Assembly (NCBI RefSeq): GCF_907177275.1
Contig: NZ_CAJSLV010000103.1
Coordinates: 186,001 to 250,000, forward strand
Direction of reading: 5' to 3'
DNA from: Actinacidiphila cocklensis
Lineage (GTDB): Bacteria; Actinomycetota; Actinomycetes; Streptomycetales; Streptomycetaceae
Length of the DNA stretch: 64,000 nucleotides
Shown here: piece after piece, positions 31,451 through 40,827 of the stretch
Numbering within the stretch: position 1 is the first letter of the stretch
How the letters are laid out: each line of letters opens with the position of its first letter
Notes under the pieces: generated by a model
What the model was told of the DNA's origin: nothing
What the model saw: the letters and a program-made list of their open reading frames with translations, nothing else
Database searches by the model: none
Position numbers and translations under genes: made by a program

Positions 31451-33082
31451 TCAGGTGCACTTCTTGCCGGACGGGGGGACGGTGCCGGACAGGAGGTAGG
31501 CGTTGACGGCGGTGTCGATGCAGGTGGAGCCGCGGGCGTAGGCGGTGTGGCCGTCGCCGTCGTAGGTGAGGAGGTGGCCGGAGGAGAGCTGGGCGGCGAG
31601 GGACTTCGCCCAGGCGTAGGGGGTGGCCGGGTCGCGGATGGTGCCGACGACCAGGATCGGGGCGGCGCCCTTGGCCTGGATGCGTTCGGGGTGGCCGGTG
31701 GCGGCCAGCGGCCAGTAGCCGCAGATCAGCGAGGACCAGGCCAGCGCGGTGCCGAAGTGGGGAGAGGCGGCGCGGAAGCTGGGCACCGCCTTCTTGACGT
31801 CGGCCGGGGAGTGGAAGGCCGCGGGGAGGTCGAGGCAGTTCACGGCGGCGTTGGCGTACATCAGGTTGCTGTACTTACCGGCGTCGTCGCGCTCGTAGTA
31901 GCTGTCGGAGAGCTGCAGCAGCGGGGCGCCGTCGCCCTTGTTCGCGCTGATCAGCGCGCCGCGCAGGGCGGGCCAGGCCTCCTGGTCGTACATCGCGGCG
32001 ATCACGCCGGTGGTGCCGAGCGCCTCGCTGAGGGGGCGCTCGGTGCCGGTGGGGAGCGGGTGCTTGTCCAGGCGGGCGAAGAGGGCGTCGAGGCGGGTGC
32101 CGGCGTCCGCGGCGGAGGTGCGGCCGAGGGGGCAGTCGGAGCGTTTGACGCAGTCGCGGGCGAAGGCGTTGAAGGCGATCTCGAAGCCGCCGGCCTGGGC
32201 GCGGCTACTTTCCAGGGCGTTCACCGAGGGGTCCATGGCGCCGTCGAGCACCAGCCGGCCGACGCGCTGGGGGAAGAGCCCGGCGTAGGTGGCGCCGAGG
32301 AAGGTGCCGTAGGACTTGCCGACGTAGTTGAGCTTGGCGTCGCCGAGCAGCTGGCGCATGACGTCCATGTCGCGGGCCGAGTCGACGGTCGAGACGTGGC
32401 CGATGAGGCCCGCGGACATTTTCTTGCAGCCGGCGGCGAAGGTGCGGTCGGCGGCGGCGAGCTTGTCGGTCTCCGCGGTGTCGTCGGGGGTGGAGTCGAC
32501 GGCCGTGTACGCGTCCATCTGCTTGTCGGTGAGGCACTTGACGGGCTCGCTGCGGGCGACGCCGCGCGGGTCGACGGCGGCCATGTCGTAGCGGGCGGTG
32601 ACGGCGGCGGGGTAGCCGCTGGCCGCGTACTGCAGGTAGTCGATGGCGGAGCCGCCGGGGCCGCCGGGGTTGACCAGCAGCGAGCCGAGGCGTTTGCCGG
32701 GGCCTGCGGCCTTCTTGCGGGCGACGGCGAGCTTGAGGTCGTCGGCGGCGACGGGGTGGGCGTAGTCGAGCGGGACCTTCATGGCCGCGCACTCGAACTC
32801 CGGGACGCCGCAGGAGCGCCAGGCGAGCTTCTGCTTGTAGTACGGCTCCAGGTCGGCGGGGGTGGCGGCCGGGAGCGGGGCGAGGGTGGCCGTGGCGGCC
32901 GGCGACGCGGTGTCGGACGGGGCGGGGGCCGCGGCCGCGGCCGGCCCGGAGGGGGGTGTGGCGGAGGCGGTGGCGGCGGCCTGGTGGCCGGTGCCGCCGG
33001 AACAGGCCGACAGCAGCAGCCCGGTCACCGCGATCACGGTGGCCGGGAAACGGAGCGGGCGCGTGGGGTGCTTGGAGTGCAT
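31451..33082 (-). CDS. Secreted tripeptidyl-aminopeptidase-like alpha/beta hydrolase lipoprotein
   Basis: 543 residues. A lipoprotein signal ends in LLLSACSGG (lipidated cysteine near residue 27), then a Ala/Pro/Thr-rich linker. The hydrolase has LVNPGGPGGSA (oxyanion region), the nucleophile in VGKSYGTFLG, Asp in GTIRDPATPYAWA and His in YDGDGHTAYARGSTC. The C-terminal TAP-like region with conserved cysteines is typical of Streptomyces SlpD/SlpE-type mycelium proteases. It acts on the cell surface, releasing N-terminal tripeptides or related esters. Confidence 0.92.
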   Translation of the reverse strand: MHSKHPTRPLRFPATVIAVTGLLLSACSGGTGHQAAATASATPPSGPAAAAAPAPSDTASPAATATLAPLPAATPADLEPYYKQKLAWRSCGVPEFECAAMKVPLDYAHPVAADDLKLAVARKKAAGPGKRLGSLLVNPGGPGGSAIDYLQYAASGYPAAVTARYDMAAVDPRGVARSEPVKCLTDKQMDAYTAVDSTPDDTAETDKLAAADRTFAAGCKKMSAGLIGHVSTVDSARDMDVMRQLLGDAKLNYVGKSYGTFLGATYAGLFPQRVGRLVLDGAMDPSVNALESSRAQAGGFEIAFNAFARDCVKRSDCPLGRTSAADAGTRLDALFARLDKHPLPTGTERPLSEALGTTGVIAAMYDQEAWPALRGALISANKGDGAPLLQLSDSYYERDDAGKYSNLMYANAAVNCLDLPAAFHSPADVKKAVPSFRAASPHFGTALAWSSLICGYWPLAATGHPERIQAKGAAPILVVGTIRDPATPYAWAKSLAAQLSSGHLLTYDGDGHTAYARGSTCIDTAVNAYLLSGTVPPSGKKCT

Positions 33083-33169
33083 CGGCTGCTCAGGTCCTCC
33101 CGTCGGATGGGTGCGAGCGTAACCGGCTGAGGGCGGGGGCAGCCGGGAACGGTGTCCCCTAATGAGTGA

Positions 33170-34366
33170 TTACGAGCTTTGCGGCGGTTTGCGGGATTGC
33201 GGTGCGGTGTGGGGTGGGTAGGCAGTCGATGGGGCCGTGGAGGGGGCGCGGGAGATGAGGGGAGGGAGAGGAGAGCGGGGGGCGAGTGAGGGCGGGGATA
33301 CGGGTGGCAGGCCGGTCGAACCGGCGTGCGGCGGCAGTGAGGGGATCGGGGATGCGGCCGGCGAGGGGGCCAGGGATGGGGACGGCGACGGTGACTGCGA
33401 CGGCGGGGTGACGGTCCTGGCGGGGCCGTCGAGCTTCTCCGTCAGGTAGCCGGCGATCAGGGCGAAGAGTTCACGGTGGGCGGCGACGCCGTCGATGACG
33501 CGTACCTCGTCGCCGTGCGGGTGCAGGGCGTCGCGCAGCCGCAGGGCGGCGGCGCCGGCGGCGGTCTCACCGGAGGTGGTGGCGAGCAACAAGGAGGGGT
33601 GCGGAAGTGGTGAGGGGGCCAGAGGTGGATACAGACCGGAGATCCCGGCGGCGGCCGCGTAGCGGCCCGTGGTGGCAAGTGCTTCGCGTACGGCGCAAGG
33701 GGCGTCGGCGCCGACCCCGATGACGCCGGTGGCGGTACGGGTGGTCAGTACGCGGTAACGGCGCTCGGCTTCGGCGACGGCGGCGGCGTCGCGGGCGGAG
33801 TCATGGGCGGAGTCATGGGCGCAGCCGGTGGGCAGCACGAGCACGAAGGAGTCGGAGAGCCCGCGCTTGGTGGCGAGGGCGAAGCCGCCGTAGAGGTCAG
33901 GGTCCGCGGTGGCGGGGACGTGGGCGACGACGACCGGGAAGCCGATGCCGGCCGCCTTCGGCGAGGTGTACTGCGGCGGGAGCCACACCCGGGTGCCGTC
34001 CTGCAGCTGGTCGAGGGTGCCGCCCGCCGGGTGCCCGAGGGTGCGCACCTCGGGCGGCGGCGGGGCGGGCTCCGGCGTACGGGCCGGCGGTGACGGTACG
34101 ACGACGGGTGCGGGTGCGGCCGTCCCGGTGCCGGTCCCGTCCTGCCCGCCGGCGCCGCCGAGGACAAGCGGTACGGCCAGCGCTGCGGCCAGCAGCGCCG
34201 CAGCCCCGGCGGCGCCCGCGCGCAGGGCGGTGCCGGTACGGTCCACGGGCAGCTCGTACGCCCGCCCGGCCCGCTCGGCCCACCAGTGGCGCAGCGCGCG
34301 ATGCCCGAGCAGCACGGCCGAGGCAGCGGCCAGCACCACCGTTACGGACCGCACGACGTCAGCCAC
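33170..34366 (-). CDS. Membrane-anchored protein with an alpha/beta-hydrolase-like extracellular part
   Basis: 398 residues from GTG 34366, with GAGGGGG upstream. Two hydrophobic segments at about 5-22 and 50-72 precede a Pro-rich linker and a domain with FPVVVAHVPATADPDLYGGFALATKRGLSDSFVLVLPTGCAHD and SLLLATTSGETAAGAAALRLRDALHPHGDEVRVIDGVAAHRELFALIAGYLTEKL. The ending recalls the Asp/His part of esterase-type hydrolases, but a GxSxG nucleophile is not evident, so activity is doubtful. The last 75 residues are a Ser/Pro-rich tail. It lies downstream of holB on the same strand. Confidence 0.75.
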   Translation of the reverse strand: MADVVRSVTVVLAAASAVLLGHRALRHWWAERAGRAYELPVDRTGTALRAGAAGAAALLAAALAVPLVLGGAGGQDGTGTGTAAPAPVVVPSPPARTPEPAPPPPEVRTLGHPAGGTLDQLQDGTRVWLPPQYTSPKAAGIGFPVVVAHVPATADPDLYGGFALATKRGLSDSFVLVLPTGCAHDSAHDSARDAAAVAEAERRYRVLTTRTATGVIGVGADAPCAVREALATTGRYAAAAGISGLYPPLAPSPLPHPSLLLATTSGETAAGAAALRLRDALHPHGDEVRVIDGVAAHRELFALIAGYLTEKLDGPARTVTPPSQSPSPSPSLAPSPAASPIPSLPPHAGSTGLPPVSPPSLAPRSPLPPLISRAPSTAPSTAYPPHTAPQSRKPPQSS

Positions 34367-34764
34367 GACAACCCCCTCGGGACGGTTGCGGCCCCGCGGG
34401 GGACGACAGCGGGCAGGACCACTGCCTGCACCTTGCAACGGCGACCGCCCCAGCCCCGGCAGCCGTTGCGTTCACACCGCCGCGATCACCCGAACGCCTC
34501 ATCCCGCCCGCGGGCGGCGCCCATCCGCCGGCCGCGGCGGGTGGGGGGCGCCCCTTCGTCAGGGGGCGCCCAAGCGCAGGCCGCGGTGGCCGTGCGGCGG
34601 CCTTGTAGAGGGGGCAACCATCAGGCGCGCGGACGCCGACCCGCACGGAGGGAGGGAGGGAGGCCGCGCGAAGGGAGCGGGCCACCCCGCCGGCGGAGAG
34701 CGGGCCGGCGGGCCCGCAGGAGGGGGCCGGCCCAGCCCGTGTGAAGGGAGGTGAAGGGCGGGAG
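34367..34764. terminator. Intergenic region with terminator after holB
   Basis: About 400 bases with no gene. A hairpin GGGCGCCCC at 34546-34554 and GGGGCGCCC at 34563-34571 with an 8-base loop probably ends holB transcription. The rest is GC-rich with no recognisable promoter. Confidence 0.5.
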
Positions 34765-35958
34765 TCAGCCGGCCCGGAGGGCGAGGGTCATCGCCTCGAC
34801 GGCGAGGAGCGGGGCGACGTTGCGGTCGAGGGCCTCGCGGCAGGCGAGAACCGCCTCGAGCCGCCGCAGGCTGTGCTCGGGCCGGGAGGTGGCGGCGATC
34901 TGCCTGATCCCGTCACCGACCTCGGTGTTGGCGATGCGCTCGCCCGTACCGAACTGGACGGTGAGCACATCACGGTAGAAGGAGGCGAGGTCGGTGAGAG
35001 CGAGGTCGAGGGAGTCGCGCTGGGTGCGCGTGGAGCGGCGCTTCTGGCGGTCGGCGAGTTCCTTCATGGCGCCCGCGGTGCCGCGCGGCATCCGGCTGCC
35101 CGCACCGGCGGACGCGCCGAGCGCGGCCCGCAGCTCCTCCGTCTCCTTGGCGTCGACGCCTTCGGCGACCGCCTTGGCGTCCTCGGCGGCCGCGTCGACG
35201 AGTTCCTGGGCCGCGCGCAGGCAGCCGCCGATGTCGGCGACCCGCAGCGGCAGCCGCAGTACCGCCGCCCGGCGCTCCCGCGCCGACTCGTCGGTGGCCA
35301 GCCGCCTGGCCCGCCCGATGTGGCCCTGGGTGGCCCGGGCGACGTCGGCCGCGAGCCCCGGGGCGATACCGTCCCGGCGGGTCAGCACGTCGGCGACCGA
35401 CTCCACGGACGGCGTGCGCAGGCTGAGCAGCCTGCAGCGCGAGCGGATCGTCGGCAGGGCGTCCTCGACCGAGGGCGCGCACAGCAGCCAGACGGTGCGC
35501 GGCGCCGGCTCCTCGACGGCCTTGAGCAGGACGTTGGCCGCGCCCTCGGTCAGCCGGTCGGCGTCTTCGAGGACGATCACCTGCCAGCGGCCGCCGGCCG
35601 GCGACAGCGCCGCCCGCCGCACCAGGTCGCGGGTGTCCTTGACGCCGATGGACAGCAGGTCGGTGCGGACGAACTCGACGTCGGCGTGCGTACCGACCAG
35701 CGTCGTGTGGCAGCCGTCGCAGAAGCCGCACCCGGGTGCGGCGCCCAGCGCGCGGTCCGGGCTGACGCACTGGAGTGCCGCGGCGAAGGCGCGGGCGGCG
35801 GTCGAGCGGCCGGAGCCGGGAGGGCCGGTGAAGAGCCAGGCGTGGGTCATACGCGACCCGGCGCCGCCGGACGTCACCAGGGCGTCGGCGTCCGTCGCGG
35901 CCGCGGACAGCTCGGCCACCACATGGGGCTGGCCGACCACGTCGTCCCATACGGTCAC
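34765..35958 (-). CDS. holB: DNA polymerase III subunit delta'
   Basis: 397 residues from GTG 35958, with GAAGGGAG upstream. VWDDVVGQPHVVAEL opens the clamp-loader fold. Walker A is GPPGSGRST (the usual lysine is Arg, as expected for the non-ATPase delta' subunit), zinc ligands are CGFCDGCHTT, and SRC box-like TIRSRCRLL follows. It is part of the clamp loader that places the beta clamp at replication forks. In many actinomycetes tmk lies directly upstream; here a MocR regulator gene occupies that place 41 bases upstream. Confidence 0.95.
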   Translation of the reverse strand: MTVWDDVVGQPHVVAELSAAATDADALVTSGGAGSRMTHAWLFTGPPGSGRSTAARAFAAALQCVSPDRALGAAPGCGFCDGCHTTLVGTHADVEFVRTDLLSIGVKDTRDLVRRAALSPAGGRWQVIVLEDADRLTEGAANVLLKAVEEPAPRTVWLLCAPSVEDALPTIRSRCRLLSLRTPSVESVADVLTRRDGIAPGLAADVARATQGHIGRARRLATDESARERRAAVLRLPLRVADIGGCLRAAQELVDAAAEDAKAVAEGVDAKETEELRAALGASAGAGSRMPRGTAGAMKELADRQKRRSTRTQRDSLDLALTDLASFYRDVLTVQFGTGERIANTEVGDGIRQIAATSRPEHSLRRLEAVLACREALDRNVAPLLAVEAMTLALRAG

Positions 35959-35999
35959 CGCGTGCTCCCTTCGCCGCCGGCGTCCGTTCGGCACGGCGG

Positions 36000-37409
36000 T
36001 CAGACCCGATCGTATGCCTGCCGCAGCCGGTGGACGCCCTCCCGCAGCTGCTCGGTGCTCACCGCGCTGGTGTAGCTCAGCCGCAGGTGCGGCGCCGGCG
36101 GCTCGGCGGGGAAGTAGGGGCGGCCGGGGGTGACGGCGACGCCGGCGTGCAGGGCGGCGGCGGCCAGCGCGGCCTCGTCGGTGCCGTCCGGGAGCCGCAG
36201 CCACAGGTGGTAGCCGCCGTACGGGACCCGTAGCCGTACGCCGGGCAGTTCGCGCTGCAGGGCCTCGGCCGTCGCGCCGCGCCGGTCGCGCAGGGCGGCG
36301 GGCAGCGCCCGCAGGTGGGTCCGCCAGGCGGGCGAGCCGACGAGTTCGAGGGCGGTCTCCTGCAGCGGGCGGGGCACGAAGAAGCTGTCGACGACCTGCC
36401 CGGCCCGCAGCCTGTCCATGGCAGGCCCCCGCGCGGTCAGCGCACCGACCCGCAGGCTGGGTGAGGTGGCCTTGGTCAGCGACCGCACGTGCACCACCAC
36501 ACCGTCGGGGTCGTCGGCGGCCAGCGGTCGCGGCAGGGCGGGGGCGTCGGCGTGGACGAGGCGGCGGGCGAAGTCGTCCTCGACCACGAAGGCCCCCGCC
36601 TCCCGGGCGACCCGCAGCACCTCGTGCCGCCGCTCGGCGGACAGGCAGGCACCGGTGGGGTTGTGGAAGAGCGGCTGGCACACGAACGCCCGCGCCCCGG
36701 TGGCCCGGAAGGCGTCCGCGAGCAGGTCCGTACGCACTCCGTCGGCGTCGACCGGCACCGGTACGGGCCGCAGCCCCGCCGCCCGGGCGACGGCCAGCGT
36801 CCCCGGATACGTGGGCGACTCCACCAGCACCGGCGCCCCGGGGGCGACCAGCGCCCGCAGTACCGTGCTGAGCGCGCTCTGCCCGCCCGCGGTGACCAGG
36901 ACGTCCGCCCCGCCGAGCGCGGAGCCCGCCCCCGCGATGTCCCGCGCGAACCAGTCCCGCAGTTCGGCGAGCCCCTCGACCGGCGGCCGGTCCCACGTCC
37001 CCGGCCGCCGCCCCGCCCTCGCCAGCGCCGCGGCCAGCGCTCGCTCCGGTTGAAGCGAGGGGTGCAGATACCCGCCGACCAGGTCGATCACCCCGGCCGG
37101 CGGCACCGCGAGGGTGGCCAGTACGCCGCCGGAGTCGGCGACCCTGGGCCGGCGCGGCCCGGCGCTGAGCGCGACCTCCTGCCACGACAGGTCCCCCTGC
37201 GACGGCGCCGCCGCCATCACCTTCGCCCGGAAGACACCGGCACCGGGCCGGGAGACCACCGCGCCCTCGGCGACCAGCGCCGCGATCGCCCGCGACACCG
37301 TCACCGGGCTGACCCGGTGCTGCTCCATCAACGCACGGCTGGACGGCAGCCTCCCGCCTTCCGGATAGCGCGCAAGCTCGGCCCGCAGAACGCCGAGCAA
37401 ATGCGTCAC
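36000..37409 (-). CDS. MocR-type GntR/aminotransferase-fold regulator
   Basis: 469 residues. I choose GTG 37409 because GAGGG lies 7 bases upstream; an ATG at 37427 is the alternative. The N-terminal GntR winged helix is VTHLLGVLRAELARYPEGGRLPSSRALMEQHRVSPVTVSRAIAALVAEGAVVSRPGAGVF. A fold-type I aminotransferase domain follows, with NPTG in QPLFHNPTGACLS, EDDFARRL, and the PLP lysine in RSLTKATSPSLRVG. MocR proteins sense PLP or an amine and often control a divergent transporter. The EamA exporter gene starts 17 bases away in the opposite direction, so it is the probable target. Confidence 0.92.
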   Translation of the reverse strand: MTHLLGVLRAELARYPEGGRLPSSRALMEQHRVSPVTVSRAIAALVAEGAVVSRPGAGVFRAKVMAAAPSQGDLSWQEVALSAGPRRPRVADSGGVLATLAVPPAGVIDLVGGYLHPSLQPERALAAALARAGRRPGTWDRPPVEGLAELRDWFARDIAGAGSALGGADVLVTAGGQSALSTVLRALVAPGAPVLVESPTYPGTLAVARAAGLRPVPVPVDADGVRTDLLADAFRATGARAFVCQPLFHNPTGACLSAERRHEVLRVAREAGAFVVEDDFARRLVHADAPALPRPLAADDPDGVVVHVRSLTKATSPSLRVGALTARGPAMDRLRAGQVVDSFFVPRPLQETALELVGSPAWRTHLRALPAALRDRRGATAEALQRELPGVRLRVPYGGYHLWLRLPDGTDEAALAAAALHAGVAVTPGRPYFPAEPPAPHLRLSYTSAVSTEQLREGVHRLRQAYDRV

Positions 37410-37450
37410 ACTGCTACCCTCATTCATGACAGCACAGGATAGCGCTACTG
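37405..37450. promoter_or_regulatory. Compact divergent promoter of MocR and EamA genes
   Basis: The plus-strand ATG of the exporter is at 37426 and a minus-strand ATG at 37427, overlapping head to head; the GTG at 37409 is the better regulator start. On the minus strand TATCCT (37442-37437) is a plausible -10 box. The exporter has no Shine-Dalgarno sequence and is probably leaderless. The MocR operator must fall in or beside these few bases. Confidence 0.45.
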
Positions 37451-38322
37451 CCGCCCCCCAGATAGCAGCGAACCACGGAACCGCGCTCGCCGCGCTCGGC
37501 GTCCTCGGCTTCTCCTTCAGCTTCCCCGCCACCGCCTGGTCCCTCGACGGCTTCGGCCCCTGGACGTCCACCGGGCTGCGCGGCGTCCTCGCGGCACTCC
37601 TGGCCCTCGGCTGCCTCGCCGCCCAGCGCGTCCCCGTGCCCGAACGCCGCCACTGGCGCGGCCTGCTCACCGTCGCCGCCGGGTGCGTCATCGGCTTCCC
37701 GCTGCTCACCACCCTCGCGCTGCGGGCGTCCTCGACGGCGCACTCCGCCGTCGTCATCGGCCTGCTGCCGCTGGCGACCGCCGTGATGTCGGTGGCGCTC
37801 ACCGGGGAGCGGCCCTCCCGGCTCTTCTGGTTCGGCGCGGTGGCCGGGGCGGTCGCCGTCATCGCCTTCACGCTCCAGCAGAGCCACGGCGCACCGTCCC
37901 TCGCCGACCTCTACCTCTTCGCGGCCCTCCTGATCTGCGCCGCCGGCTACGCCGAAGGGGGCCGGCTCTCCCGGCACATGCCCGGGTGGCAGGTCATCGC
38001 CTGGGCCGTCGTGGCGGCCCTCCCCGTCACCGCCGCGACGGCCCTGGCGGCCTGGCCCGCCGAGCCTTCCCACCCCACCGGCCGAGCGGTGACCGGCCTC
38101 CTCTACATCGCCGGGATCTCGCAGTTCGGCGGCTTCGTCCTCTGGTACCGCGGGATGGCCCTCATCGGCGTCGCCCGCGCCAGCCAACTCCAGCTGGCCC
38201 AGCCCCTCCTGACACTGGTCTGGTCCGCCCTCCTGCTGAGCGAGCACGTCCCGCCGGCGGCGCCGCTCACGGCGGTGGCGGTGCTCCTGTGCATCGCGGC
38301 AACCCAACGCGCCCGCGCCTAG
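37426..38322 (+). CDS. EamA-family (DMT superfamily) exporter
   Basis: 298 residues with ten predicted hydrophobic segments in two EamA halves: ALGVLGFSFSFPATAWSL at the first helix and LLYIAGISQFGGFVLWYRGMALIGVARASQLQLAQPLLTLVWSALLL near the end, the typical closing motif. These drug/metabolite transporters export small amino acid-like molecules. No ribosome binding site precedes the ATG. Regulation by the divergent MocR protein is expected. Confidence 0.92.
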   Translation: MTAQDSATAAPQIAANHGTALAALGVLGFSFSFPATAWSLDGFGPWTSTGLRGVLAALLALGCLAAQRVPVPERRHWRGLLTVAAGCVIGFPLLTTLALRASSTAHSAVVIGLLPLATAVMSVALTGERPSRLFWFGAVAGAVAVIAFTLQQSHGAPSLADLYLFAALLICAAGYAEGGRLSRHMPGWQVIAWAVVAALPVTAATALAAWPAEPSHPTGRAVTGLLYIAGISQFGGFVLWYRGMALIGVARASQLQLAQPLLTLVWSALLLSEHVPPAAPLTAVAVLLCIAATQRARA

Positions 38323-38529
38323 CCCCTCAGCCACCGCGAAACGGCAGGCCGCCGACGGCGGGGAGGGGACGATCCGGGGGTGTCCCTGCAGGCGTGCGCA
38401 CCACTCCCGCTGGGACGTTCGGGAAGGGCCGAGGCGCGCAGGCCGAGGAGATACCCCCGGAGCGGGACCCATCCACAGGCGGCACCCGCACCCGACCGCC
38501 CACCCGCGCGGGTGGGGGGCGGGAAACCC

Positions 38530-40827
38530 TCACAGCGAAAGCCGCTGCACCCCGCCCGCAACCGCCCGCCGCGCAGGCGACTCCGTACCGGTCCAGCACG
38601 ACCCCCGCCGCGCCAGCAACCTCCGCAGCCACAGCTCGACGGCGACCAGCTCGCCCAGCCCGTCGAGCGGCGCCGCAGGCGCGGTCGCCGCGGAGCGCAG
38701 GGCGTCCCGTACGACCCGCGCGTCCACCAGGCCCGCGTCCGCGAGCAGCGGCGCCTCGAACAGCTCGACCAGCGGGTCGACCGCCGACCGCACGCCGACC
38801 CGGGCGGCGGCCGCCGCGGCGGAGGAGTGCGAGGCGGCGCCCCAGCCGGCCGGCAGCGAGCGCACCCCGGCGCTGGCGAGCACGTCCCGCAGGATGTCGG
38901 CGCGCGCCCCGGGCCGTACGCGCAGGGCGCCAGGCAGGGCGCGGGCGGCGCGGACGACGGCGTTGTCGAGGTACGGAGCGTGCAGCCGCTGGCTGGGGAC
39001 GGCGGCGGCCTGCTCCAGGACGCGGAAGTCGGCGGCGTGCCGGGCGAGCACGGCCCGCGCCCGCCGCTCGCCGGGGCGCTCGATCGGCCACGGCCGCCGC
39101 GCGGCGTCCTGCAGCCGGACCGACACCTCGGCCAGCGCCTCCCCGGTGAGCCACCGGGCGGCGGGTCCCGGCCGGACCCAGGCCATCGCGGCGAGCGACG
39201 CGCCGATCGGACCGTCGGAACCGGAGCCGCCCAGGGAGCCCGAGCCACCCGCACCCCCGCCGGAGGCGTACCGCAGCAGCAGGGCCGCCGCGTCCTCCAC
39301 ACCCTGTTGATAAGGGGTACGGGCCAGCCGCCGCGCGGCCCGGTAGACGGTGATCGGCACGGTCAAGGGCACGAGCATCGAAGGCCCGGCCGCGGCGGAG
39401 CCGCCCGCGCGGGTCAACGCGGCGACGGGCCGTACGAGATGGCGCCGGCGCCGGTCCATGAGCAGGTCGGCGAGCCGGGCGGGATGCGCGTCGAGGACCT
39501 GCCGGGCGCCGAAGCCGATCAGGTGGTCGGCGCCGCCCGCGGCGAGCCTGCGCCGGTGGCGTTCCGCGACGATCAGCGAGGGGCCGGGCTCGTCGGTGAG
39601 CGGTACGGCCGGGCCGCCGGTCAGGTCGGCGTAGGGCAGGGCCTCTTCGCCGCCCGGTACGACGACGTGCCGCAGCCGCGGGTCGGCGGCCAGTTCCCCG
39701 GCGCGGGCCAACTCGCCGTCCCGCAGCGGGAGTCCCCCGGCGGTGAGGTCGTTGAAGGTGACGGCGAGCAGGCGTTCGCCGGCCAGCGAGCCGGGGGCGC
39801 CCGGGATGGTGCCGGGCATGCCGGGCAGGCCGGCGGCGAGCAGTGCCAGCGTGGCGGAGGCGCTGCCGCCGGACAGGTCGGCGCCGATCCCTGGCGCGGG
39901 TACGAGGCCGCCGAAGTCCTCGCCGTCGGCGGCGAATCCGGTGCCGTCCGGTACGAACCGGGGCTGCGCGAGCCGCGCCCGCACCGACTCCACCAGCGCG
40001 TCCCGTATGGCCGCGATGGCCGCGTCGGCGTCGGCGGAGGTGGCGGGCTGGTGGCCGACGGCGAGCGAGGCGGTCGGCTCGTAGCCGGTGATCTCGGGGG
40101 TGCCCTCGCGCAGGGTCAGAGCGTGGCCCGGCGGGACGCGCCGCACTCCGAGGTACGGCGTCCCGTCGCCGAGCGCCTCCGGCGCGTCGGGGCAGGCGAG
40201 CAGCGCGGCGAGGTGGGTGACGTCGAGCCCGGCCTCGACGAGGTCGGCGAGCGGCAGGGCGGCGGTGGCGTAGGCGGTGCCGCGCGAGAAGCGGGTGTGG
40301 AAGACCGGCCGGGCACCCGCGAGGTCGCCCAGCACGGTGATGCGGCGGCCCAGTTGGAGGACGGCGGTGTAGCTGCCCGGCCAGGCGGTGACGTGGCGCA
40401 GAGCGCCGCCGCGGGCGGCGACCAGGCCGAGCCGCAGCTCGGCGTCGCTGGCCGCGCATCGCCCGAGCACCGCGAGCCGCGCGATCCCCTGCGTCCCGCC
40501 GCCGTAGGCACCGCCGTTGGCCCGCGAGCCGTGCCCGCCGCCGTACGAACCCCCGTTGCCGCCCCCGGAGGAGTCGCCGTAGGAGGACGAGCCGTACGAG
40601 GAAGATCCGTAGGACGACCGGCCGTACGACGAGGAGCCGTACGTGCCGCCCGCGTGCGCCGAGTCCGCGTGGACCACCCGGACCTCGTCAGGGCGCCAGT
40701 CGCCCACCGCCCACAGCGGATCGGGATCGCCCCACAGCAGTTGGGCGCCGACCGGCAGCAGGGTCCGGGCACCGTCGCCGGGCACGGGAACCGCGGTGGC
40801 ACTGCTCCACCCCACCAACCACCGCAT
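38530..40827 (-). CDS. Asparagine-synthase-like protein without glutaminase cysteine
   Basis: 765 residues from ATG 40827, with GGAGG 5 bases upstream. The start is MRWLVGWSS, so the catalytic Cys2 of class II glutaminases is missing. A low-complexity insertion of YGSSS repeats at about 60-105 interrupts the N-terminal domain. The C-terminal half carries IGADLSGGSASATLALL (PP-loop SGGxDS-type ATP site), LIGFGARQVLD and VPSQRLHAPYLDNAVVRAA, the conserved end of Asn synthase folds. By analogy with BlsB-type beta-lactam synthetases and lasso cyclases, it could form an amide without glutamine. The product is unknown; homologues are common in Streptomyces. Confidence 0.85.
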   Translation of the reverse strand: MRWLVGWSSATAVPVPGDGARTLLPVGAQLLWGDPDPLWAVGDWRPDEVRVVHADSAHAGGTYGSSSYGRSSYGSSSYGSSSYGDSSGGGNGGSYGGGHGSRANGGAYGGGTQGIARLAVLGRCAASDAELRLGLVAARGGALRHVTAWPGSYTAVLQLGRRITVLGDLAGARPVFHTRFSRGTAYATAALPLADLVEAGLDVTHLAALLACPDAPEALGDGTPYLGVRRVPPGHALTLREGTPEITGYEPTASLAVGHQPATSADADAAIAAIRDALVESVRARLAQPRFVPDGTGFAADGEDFGGLVPAPGIGADLSGGSASATLALLAAGLPGMPGTIPGAPGSLAGERLLAVTFNDLTAGGLPLRDGELARAGELAADPRLRHVVVPGGEEALPYADLTGGPAVPLTDEPGPSLIVAERHRRRLAAGGADHLIGFGARQVLDAHPARLADLLMDRRRRHLVRPVAALTRAGGSAAAGPSMLVPLTVPITVYRAARRLARTPYQQGVEDAAALLLRYASGGGAGGSGSLGGSGSDGPIGASLAAMAWVRPGPAARWLTGEALAEVSVRLQDAARRPWPIERPGERRARAVLARHAADFRVLEQAAAVPSQRLHAPYLDNAVVRAARALPGALRVRPGARADILRDVLASAGVRSLPAGWGAASHSSAAAAAARVGVRSAVDPLVELFEAPLLADAGLVDARVVRDALRSAATAPAAPLDGLGELVAVELWLRRLLARRGSCWTGTESPARRAVAGGVQRLSL

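Noticed and set aside
31349..33130. A 593-residue Gly/Val-rich plus-strand frame opposite the peptidase-like lipoprotein gene
   Set aside because: Antisense shadow; the minus strand has a lipoprotein signal and a full catalytic triad.
34765..37185. An 806-residue open frame that appears to extend holB far upstream
   Set aside because: The extra N-terminal part is out-of-frame translation of the MocR gene; GTG 35958 with a ribosome binding site is the proper holB start.
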